From an uncultured Coriobacteriales bacterium (GTDB taxonomy: Bacteria; Actinomycetota; Coriobacteriia; Coriobacteriales; Eggerthellaceae), in contig CAMPNZ010000001.1 of NCBI GenBank assembly GCA_946892075.1, positions 1 to 64,000 of the forward strand: 64,000 nucleotides of DNA, written 5' to 3'. Each line of letters begins with the position of its first letter. The first letter of the stretch is position 1. Under the pieces are notes generated by a model, which worked only from the letters and a program-made list of their open reading frames with translations, was not told the origin of the DNA and did not search any database. A program made the translations under genes and the position numbers. This document shows positions 60,794-64,000 of this stretch, in pieces.

Positions 60794-62491
60794 CTATTTT
60801 CCACACGCAAGTTCGTGCTGGAACTGCTCAAGCGCTGCCTGAATATCGTCGGTGTTGCTCTCAACCTGAACAGCACTATGCGCTGTTGCAAGACGATTTT
60901 TTGAAAGCGCAGGCGGAATGCGCAACCCGAACTTCTTTGCAAGCAGATCGTTCAGCTGAAAACTGCTGCATTGCGCAATGGCGCTGGGAAGTTCCTGGTC
61001 ATGTGCTATATTGTGCAAAGCTTTATACATGCTGGCAGAAAATTTCGCCCACGATGCTGTGGACACAATAAGCATCGGCGTGCTGCTGTCGCCCAGGCGC
61101 TGCGCAACTTCAAACGCAACGGCGCTGTGCGGATCCATCGCGTAGTGATACATTTCAAAAACGCGCTTCATCGTGCGCAAACAGTCGTCGTTGTTTACCC
61201 AGTCGCCCGCAAACGTGTCGCGCAAAGCGTCAAACGTTGTGCGATCAACCTTGAACGCACGCTTCGTTTTCAGCGCGTCCATCCACTCCCGCACCAGCTT
61301 GCTGTTGCGATGCGTAAGCTCAAACAGCGCACGTTCCAAATTTGACGACACTAAAATGTCCATGGACGGCGAAGGCGTGCTTACCAACTGGCGATTTTCA
61401 AGCGTATACGAGCCACTTGCCATAAACTGTGCCAGCACGTTGTTTTCGTTGCTTGCGCATATCAGCAAACGAATGGGAACACCTATCTGTTTGGCGTAAT
61501 AACCTGCAAGAATGTCCCCAAAATTTCCCGTTGGAACGCATACATCGAAGCAGCCGTGATCACGCAACGCGCCCCGCGCGCGAAGCTGATGGTACGCCGA
61601 CACATAGTACACAATTTGCGGCAGCAAACGCCCCCAGTTAATGGAATTTGCACTTGAAAGAAATGTGTTATAGCGGCTCTGAAGTGCGCTATTCCATTCC
61701 TGATTGCCAAAAAGCTCCTTCACGGCACGCTGGCAATCGTCAAAATCGCCCTTGACGGCAAAAATACGCGCCTGGTTGCTTGCGTGCGCTTGCATTTGCG
61801 CGTGTTGCATTTCGCTTACGTGCTGATGAGGATACAAAACCGCCATCGACGTGTTGCGCGCATGCGAGAATCCGCACAGTGCAGCGCTTCCGGTGTCGCC
61901 TGATGTTGCAACAAGGATAAGGCGTTTTGCTCCTGCTTGTGCTGCTAATCGGGAACGTGTCTGCGCGTTTGCCGCGCTGCCACCCGCGCCACCTGCATTG
62001 CCAGCTTCCGCGTTGCTAGCTGTAACCCATGCGCCACCAGCTTCAGTACCTGATCCGTTTCCTGCACTACCTGTTCCTGTGCAGCCATCAGCGCCGTTCG
62101 CTTTGATGCCTTCATCAAAAAACAGCGGCAGCGCTTGTAGGGCAATATCCTTAAACGCGCTGGTTGGCCCATGCCACAGCTCAAGGACGTGCGTGTGCTC
62201 GTCAAGCGTGTGAACAGGCGCGATGCGTTCGTCATCAAATTGCTCACCGTACGCTTGCGCACACAAAGCGTCAATTGCCTCATCAGCAATATTCGGCTGA
62301 AACGCCTTAAAAACCTGCGCTGCAACTGCATGATAGGGAAGCGTTTGCATCGCATTCAAATTTTCAAGCGAAAAATGGGGAAGGCGCTCGGGAACAAACA
62401 GCCCGCCATCAGGCGCAAGTCCTGTCAAGACGGCGTCGGTAAACGAGTAGGAACGCGAGGACAATCCGCGTGTATCTGTGTATTGAATCAT
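60794..62491 (-). CDS. thrC: threonine synthase
   Basis: PLP enzyme converting O-phosphohomoserine to threonine, 565 aa, of the longer class. Start ATG at 62491 after TTGAGGTG; an upstream start at 62539 has no ribosome site. N-terminal DTRG, PLP-lysine 114 in HGPTSAFKDIALQ, phosphate loop SGDTGSAA and VPTGNFGDILAGYY. Residues about 131-182 are a Gly/Ala/Ser/Thr-rich low-complexity insert directly between the PLP-lysine region and the LILVATSGDTG strand. Some 140 nt upstream lies a decayed copy of an internal piece of this gene. Confidence 0.95.
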   Translation of the reverse strand: MIQYTDTRGLSSRSYSFTDAVLTGLAPDGGLFVPERLPHFSLENLNAMQTLPYHAVAAQVFKAFQPNIADEAIDALCAQAYGEQFDDERIAPVHTLDEHTHVLELWHGPTSAFKDIALQALPLFFDEGIKANGADGCTGTGSAGNGSGTEAGGAWVTASNAEAGNAGGAGGSAANAQTRSRLAAQAGAKRLILVATSGDTGSAALCGFSHARNTSMAVLYPHQHVSEMQHAQMQAHASNQARIFAVKGDFDDCQRAVKELFGNQEWNSALQSRYNTFLSSANSINWGRLLPQIVYYVSAYHQLRARGALRDHGCFDVCVPTGNFGDILAGYYAKQIGVPIRLLICASNENNVLAQFMASGSYTLENRQLVSTPSPSMDILVSSNLERALFELTHRNSKLVREWMDALKTKRAFKVDRTTFDALRDTFAGDWVNNDDCLRTMKRVFEMYHYAMDPHSAVAFEVAQRLGDSSTPMLIVSTASWAKFSASMYKALHNIAHDQELPSAIAQCSSFQLNDLLAKKFGLRIPPALSKNRLATAHSAVQVESNTDDIQAALEQFQHELACGK

Positions 62492-63080
62492 GAAGCACCT
62501 CAAACGTGGTTGTGGGCGGTTGCGCGGGCGCGTGAGCACAGTGCGAACAGGGCGTTTGCGCGCTGTTACGTGCGCCGCGGAGTTGCCGAGTATTGCTCAT
62601 GTACTGCTGGTACGCGTGTTGCGCGCTTTGCATTTCGCTTACGCGCTGATGAGGGTACAGAACCACCATCGACGTGTTGTGTGCGTGCACCGTGGCATTA
62701 ACGCGTGTTGCTCCTGCGCTGGTACGCGCGTCGTGGAGTTGACGCGTGTTGCGCGCGTGTGGTGCAATAATACACTGTTTTGGCGCTGCTGCCCATCTGG
62801 GCGGCAATATTTTTCGGTGCGCTGCGGTAGTGCGCCTTAAACTGAGCCTTTGAATTGCGGAAATGATAGGAAGCGTTGCCGTAGCACCCTCACCGCTTAA
62901 CTGCACGCATCAAGCACGCGGCACCGCAGCTACGGATGCCGCCGTCGCAAACCTAGCCAATGCCATTTACCGTCGCATTCCGCACCCGTTCCCACACCCG
63001 TTCCTGCGACCGCACCTGCGCAGCCTCATGTTCCCGTGCGCGCTCGCGTTCCCGAGCACTCCTATTGCTGCACCGATGCG
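62492..63080. other. 589-nt repeat-rich interval upstream of thrC
   Basis: Contains GCGCGTGTTGCGCG-type low-complexity DNA, the thrC-like fragment, and CGTTCCCACACCCGTTCC repeats near 62980-63055. No gene with a ribosome site was seen. Confidence 0.5.
62629..62688 (-). pseudogene. decayed fragment of thrC upstream of thrC
   Basis: On the plus strand TTGCATTTCGCTTACG...CCATCGACGTGTTG at 62629-62688 matches thrC 61805-61864 at 53 of 60 positions, same orientation. On the minus strand it reads HAHNTSMVVLYPHQRVSEMQ, against HARNTSMAVLYPHQHVSEMQ in ThrC. Confidence 0.85.
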
Positions 63081-64000
63081 CTACAAGTGCTCCATGCGAA
63101 GCACGTCATCGCAGCAACACTCAATAAATTCGCTGTCGTGCGTGACGGTAATAATCGTTCGTCCTTGGCCTTTGAGCTGGTTCAACACGCGCGCTACCAT
63201 CTGCATGTGCAGCACATCCAAGCCGCTTGTTGGCTCGTCAAGCAGCAGAATGGGCGCCTGCGAGGCACTCGCGCACGCCAGCGCCAGCCGTTGTTTTTGC
63301 CCGCCGGAAAGCGACATGGGGTGCCTGTCGCACAATTCGTCCAGGTGAACCGCGGCAAGCGCGCGTTTCGCAGCGGCTTCGTCTGCGTGCGGCTGACTGA
63401 TGAGCACTTCGTCAAGCACCGATTCCGTAAAAAGTTGATGATTCACATCTTGCATGACCATAAATATCGTGCCATCTGGCCTTTTGCACGTATGCGCCAC
63501 ACCGTCTACAACCACAAGGCCCCTGTTTTTTCGTATGCCGCAAACGGCTTCCAAAAAGGTGGTTTTGCCAGCACCATTGCCGCCAACGATGGCGGTTACG
63601 TGGGCTTTTTTGATTTTCATGCTGTTGATAGCGAACAGCGTATGGTTTTTGTGGTACGCGTAGCTAAGGTTTTTCAGGAAGATGAAATTGGTGCCGCTCT
63701 CCGTGCTGCTCGCTGTGCCGCTTTCAGCGCCATCCGCATTCGCACCCGCGTCCGAACTCGCGCCCGACCTGGCCAAACTCAGCGGCGACACCTGCGCAAG
63801 CGAGCGCAAGCCGCAGCGTTTCGCGTCTTCGTTCGTAAAACGCTCTATGGCGCCTTTCACAATTTCCCGCACCACCGCGCCCCGTTCCAAAATAAGCGCT
63901 CTATCAGCCAAATCCCACACGTAATTGATGCGATGCTCGGCAATCACAATGGTTTTCCTGGCCCGCTTCCAAAACGCAATCAGCGCGCGCAGCCGCTCCG
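63081..64000 (-). CDS. ECF-transporter ATPase with two ABC domains (5' end outside window)
   Basis: The frame is open to the window edge, so the gene starts beyond 64000. The visible 306 residues hold the end of a first ABC domain (KTIVIAEHRINYVWDLADRALILERG), a Ser/Ala/Gly/Asp low-complexity linker (63680-63790), and a second full ABC domain. The second domain has Walker A VGGNGAGKTT, Q-loop VMQDVNHQLFTESV, signature LSGGQKQR, Walker B ILLLDEPTSGLD and H-loop THD. The combination matches energy-coupling-factor ATPases of YkoD type, which power vitamin or metal uptake with a substrate-binding S component and T protein, presumably encoded upstream. Confidence 0.9.
   Translation of the reverse strand, partial: ERLRALIAFWKRARKTIVIAEHRINYVWDLADRALILERGAVVREIVKGAIERFTNEDAKRCGLRSLAQVSPLSLARSGASSDAGANADGAESGTASSTESGTNFIFLKNLSYAYHKNHTLFAINSMKIKKAHVTAIVGGNGAGKTTFLEAVCGIRKNRGLVVVDGVAHTCKRPDGTIFMVMQDVNHQLFTESVLDEVLISQPHADEAAAKRALAAVHLDELCDRHPMSLSGGQKQRLALACASASQAPILLLDEPTSGLDVLHMQMVARVLNQLKGQGRTIITVTHDSEFIECCCDDVLRMEHL

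Overview
The window is a gene-dense bacterial chromosome segment of intermediate to high G+C. The gene content points to a Gram-positive, anaerobic actinobacterium of the Coriobacteriia (Eggerthellales/Cryptobacterium-like). The evidence is a DUF6110 protein beside a heavy-metal P-type ATPase, a very large BadF/HgdB-type dehydratase activase behind a TetR regulator, CwlO-like hydrolases, cell-wall-binding-repeat (CW_binding_2) surface proteins, a tad pilus locus, and a selenocysteine formate dehydrogenase. The genus is an inference and no 16S rRNA is present. Extended -10 promoters (TGnTAnnnT) recur before genes.

Layout. 1-10.5 kb: NlpC/P60 hydrolase, RNase HI, EngB, a 30-aa membrane peptide, DUF6110 protein with P-type ATPase, rpsB-tsf, murA, and a LytR-CpsA-Psr-like protein with a degenerate catalytic core. 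10.9-20.6 kb: NifU-like Fe-S protein, TetR regulator, a giant dehydratase activase interrupted by one in-frame amber codon that lies inside a perfect hairpin, a single-pass membrane protein, rsmI, and a CwlO-like protein with a lysozyme-type domain. 20.9-28.9 kb: the housekeeping run metG-tatD-flavin reductase-rsmA-veg. An AAA/DUF4143 ATPase with three copies of a 42-nt palindromic repeat sits between rsmA and veg. 29-35.3 kb: tRNA-Ala, two small immunity-like genes, and a two-gene formate dehydrogenase operon whose catalytic subunit is read through UGA as selenocysteine, with a clear bacterial SECIS hairpin. 35.4-42 kb: a second AAA/DUF4143 ATPase preceded by four 33-nt tandem repeats, rarD, a PAP2 phosphatase and leuS. 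42.2-47.3 kb: a 1275-aa LRR/coiled-coil/CW_binding_2 surface protein with a G9 tract in its signal peptide, a YdcF-like protein and tRNA-Val. 47.5-60.1 kb: a complete tad (Flp pilus) locus behind five 32-nt tandem repeats: cpaB, cpaE/tadZ, cpaF/tadA, tadB, tadC, Flp pilin, three further prepilin-like proteins, a large TadG-like protein, a DUF192 protein and a prepilin peptidase. 60.1-64 kb: ModE-type HTH regulator, thrC with a decayed copy of part of itself upstream, and the 3' part of a double-ABC ECF-transporter ATPase.

Two themes run through the window. First, short tandem duplications (periods 9-51 nt) are common both between and inside genes, and many conserved enzymes (MetRS, LeuRS, TatD, RsmA, ThrC, FdhA, the activase, the ECF ATPase) carry Ala/Gly/Pro-rich inserts at domain boundaries. 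Second, both DUF4143 ATPases are immediately preceded by their own, mutually unrelated multicopy short repeats. One of these modules interrupts the rsmA-veg order. This repeat-plus-ATPase arrangement is the best candidate for an undescribed system.
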